Of a DNA stretch of 64,000 bases, positions 62,869 through 64,000 are shown piece after piece; the stretch's first letter is position 1; the number at the start of each line of letters is the position of its first letter. This DNA is from Mycobacterium paragordonae (GTDB lineage Bacteria; Actinomycetota; Actinomycetes; Mycobacteriales; Mycobacteriaceae). The notes under the pieces are model-generated. The model was given only the letters and a program-made list of their open reading frames with translations, searched no databases and had not been told where the DNA came from. The translations under genes were made by a program, and so were the position numbers. The stretch covers positions 124,001 through 188,000 of the forward strand of contig NZ_CP025547.1 of the NCBI RefSeq assembly GCF_003614435.1. Direction: 5' to 3'.

Positions 62869-63800
62869 CACGTGTCCAATGCGGCCACATAGTCCAGATA
62901 GCTTCCCTGCCAATGTGTCTCGAACTGGCCGGCGCCCTGTTCGCCGTCGATGACGGCGCGGCAGGCGCCCTCCCTGATCACGGTCTGCAGCCGGTCATGG
63001 GTGGGTAGCTCGATCACCCCGAAGACGTCGAGCTCCAGCTCGGTTTCGGCACCGCTGGTGTCGGTCAGCGTCGCATGCAGTCGGCGCTGGCGCATCTGTT
63101 CACCGTATTCGGCGCGGTGGGCGATGTGACGGACCGGGTAGGTCACCCCGTCGCGGACGACGTAACCGGCAAAACCCCATTCGCCCTTGGCGATCCAGAT
63201 CCATCCATTGATTGCCCGGCCCGATTCGGTATAGGCGACGAACCATTTCCAATGGTGTGGCACGCCCCAGTCGCGGACTCCCCAGGAATGATCGCGATGC
63301 CCCATTCGGTCCCACTCAATCCGGCGCCCCGCGACTTCGAGCCCACCTCGCACCCGTCCGGTCTGCTCGATCCGGTTAACCGCGAACCATGAGGGCAGGC
63401 CGTCGGGATTTTCGTGGTAGCTGAAGGCGTCGTGGATGCCGGTGAAGTCGAAATCGATTCGCACATCGTCGTGGTCGTAGGTCAGATGGCAGGTCTTACG
63501 TAGTTGCGGCTGCCTCAGTGTCAGCCCGCCGAAGGAGAATTCATCGAGGTCGGCGTGTTCGGGTATCCGGCCCTGGTGCAGATGCAGGGCGAGCGGTCGA
63601 GAATCCGGTCCCCATATGCACACGTTGTAGCCGGCCTTTCCGCTGCCGGTGAGGTAGAGGTAAACCTGCATGCCGAGTTCTTCCTCCGGCATGATCAGCT
63701 CCCAGAACAGGCTGTCGCGCGTGCGTTCCCCGGCCACCGGTCGATGGCGGAGGTCGTCGGCCGGGCCGAGTCCGGTGTGCGAATGCCCGGTGGCCGTCAC
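62868..63800 (-). CDS. CrtC/AttH-fold lipocalin-like protein
   Basis: The 310-residue protein has the motif HRDHSWGVRDWG that marks the AttH/CrtC-like double-lipocalin fold; Trp- and His-rich segments precede it. Such proteins bind or hydrate terpenoid-like ligands, but their function in mycobacteria is not known. It starts at GTG 63800 (GTGA overlap with the crotonase gene) and is coupled to the kinase-like gene downstream, so the three genes make one unit. Confidence 0.7.
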   Translation of the reverse strand: MTATGHSHTGLGPADDLRHRPVAGERTRDSLFWELIMPEEELGMQVYLYLTGSGKAGYNVCIWGPDSRPLALHLHQGRIPEHADLDEFSFGGLTLRQPQLRKTCHLTYDHDDVRIDFDFTGIHDAFSYHENPDGLPSWFAVNRIEQTGRVRGGLEVAGRRIEWDRMGHRDHSWGVRDWGVPHHWKWFVAYTESGRAINGWIWIAKGEWGFAGYVVRDGVTYPVRHIAHRAEYGEQMRQRRLHATLTDTSGAETELELDVFGVIELPTHDRLQTVIREGACRAVIDGEQGAGQFETHWQGSYLDYVAALDT

Positions 63801-64000
63801 GGCCCCTCGCCCGTCAGCTTGCTGGCGATCGCCGGCACCTGCATCACCAGCGCCTGTCCGCGGTTGTCCACCTCCAGCGCGGACCGGAAGGAATTGTTCT
63901 CCAGGTTGCGGACCAACGCGTTCTTCGTGGACCGCACGGTGTCATCGGAGTGTTCCGCGATGGTCTCGGCCACCTCGAGCGCCGCGTCGAGCGCGGTCCC
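63797..64000 (-). CDS. Crotonase family protein, C-terminal part (runs off the window)
   Basis: The final 67 residues before TGA (63797-63799) read AETIAEHSDDTVRSTKNALV and FRSALEVDNRGQALVM, as in the C-terminal helices of enoyl-CoA hydratases. The catalytic part is outside the window. Its stop overlaps the GTG of the CrtC-like gene. Confidence 0.7.
   Translation of the reverse strand, partial: GTALDAALEVAETIAEHSDDTVRSTKNALVRNLENNSFRSALEVDNRGQALVMQVPAIASKLTGEGP

Noticed and set aside
1..64000. tRNA, rRNA, CRISPR arrays, prophage or transposase genes
   Set aside because: No cloverleaf-like segments, regular spaced repeats, integrase or transposase motifs were seen on either strand.

Overview
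The window is high-GC, gene-dense DNA of a Mycobacterium. The evidence is a complete mce (YrbE/MceA-F) transporter operon with mam-type and DUF732 genes, a PknK-like kinase, a HAD-acyltransferase plus GPAT pair, many FadD/FadE/crotonase/SDR genes and an NDMA-type alcohol dehydrogenase. The gene set is that of a versatile environmental or non-tuberculous species. No species is assigned. No rRNA, tRNA, CRISPR array, prophage or insertion sequence was seen.

Layout. (1) 1-5.2 kb: the start of an alpha/beta hydrolase, an aryl-alcohol-type dehydrogenase, a structured 450-base leader, and two acylglycerol-phosphate acyltransferase genes (plsC-like, plsB-like). (2) 5.3-26.3 kb: a lipid or alicyclic-acid catabolic island. 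It has a BadI-like ring-opening hydrolase, a MaoC hydratase, an FCD-type GntR regulator, SCOT A/B, three acyl-CoA dehydrogenases, a CoA ligase, a crotonase, MDR and SDR enzymes, a TetR regulator, a P450 with a 3Fe-4S-type ferredoxin, an NDMA-type alcohol dehydrogenase, and four LuxR-type regulators in two translationally coupled pairs. (3) 26.4-29.8 kb: an epoxide-hydrolase-like protein and a classical glycogen phosphorylase. (4) 30-33.3 kb: a FadD-SDR-crotonase operon. (5) 33.5-41.8 kb: a nine-gene aromatic meta-cleavage operon (ring-hydroxylating dioxygenase, diol dehydrogenase, class III extradiol dioxygenase, C-C hydrolase, hydratase, aldolase, acylating aldehyde dehydrogenase, amidohydrolase). 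A GntR gene lies upstream and a large inverted repeat lies between them. Two of the nine genes look damaged. (6) 43.2-55.1 kb: the mce operon. (7) 55.2-58.7 kb: the PknK-like kinase. (8) 58.8-64 kb: membrane proteins, an SDR, a VapBC-type toxin-antitoxin pair, an APH-like kinase, a CrtC/AttH-like protein and a partial crotonase.

How the parts may work together. A 13-base palindrome of the FadR/GntR class (ATGGTCAGACCAT and close variants) recurs in front of the BadI-like gene, the CoA ligase, the MDR/LuxR divergent pair, the lipase-like gene, the second FadD operon and the membrane-protein/SDR divergent pair. A weaker copy lies before the P450. These scattered operons therefore look like one regulon, probably controlled by the FCD-GntR protein at 6.8 kb. 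The enzymes together fit a route in which P450 and ADH oxidise a hydrocarbon, a ligase makes the CoA ester, an acyl-CoA dehydrogenase with Asp at the usual catalytic Glu position and a crotonase/SDR pair act on an alicyclic ring, and a BadI-like hydrolase opens it to a dicarboxylyl-CoA for beta-oxidation. The substrate is not determined, and the pathway is inference from families and operators.
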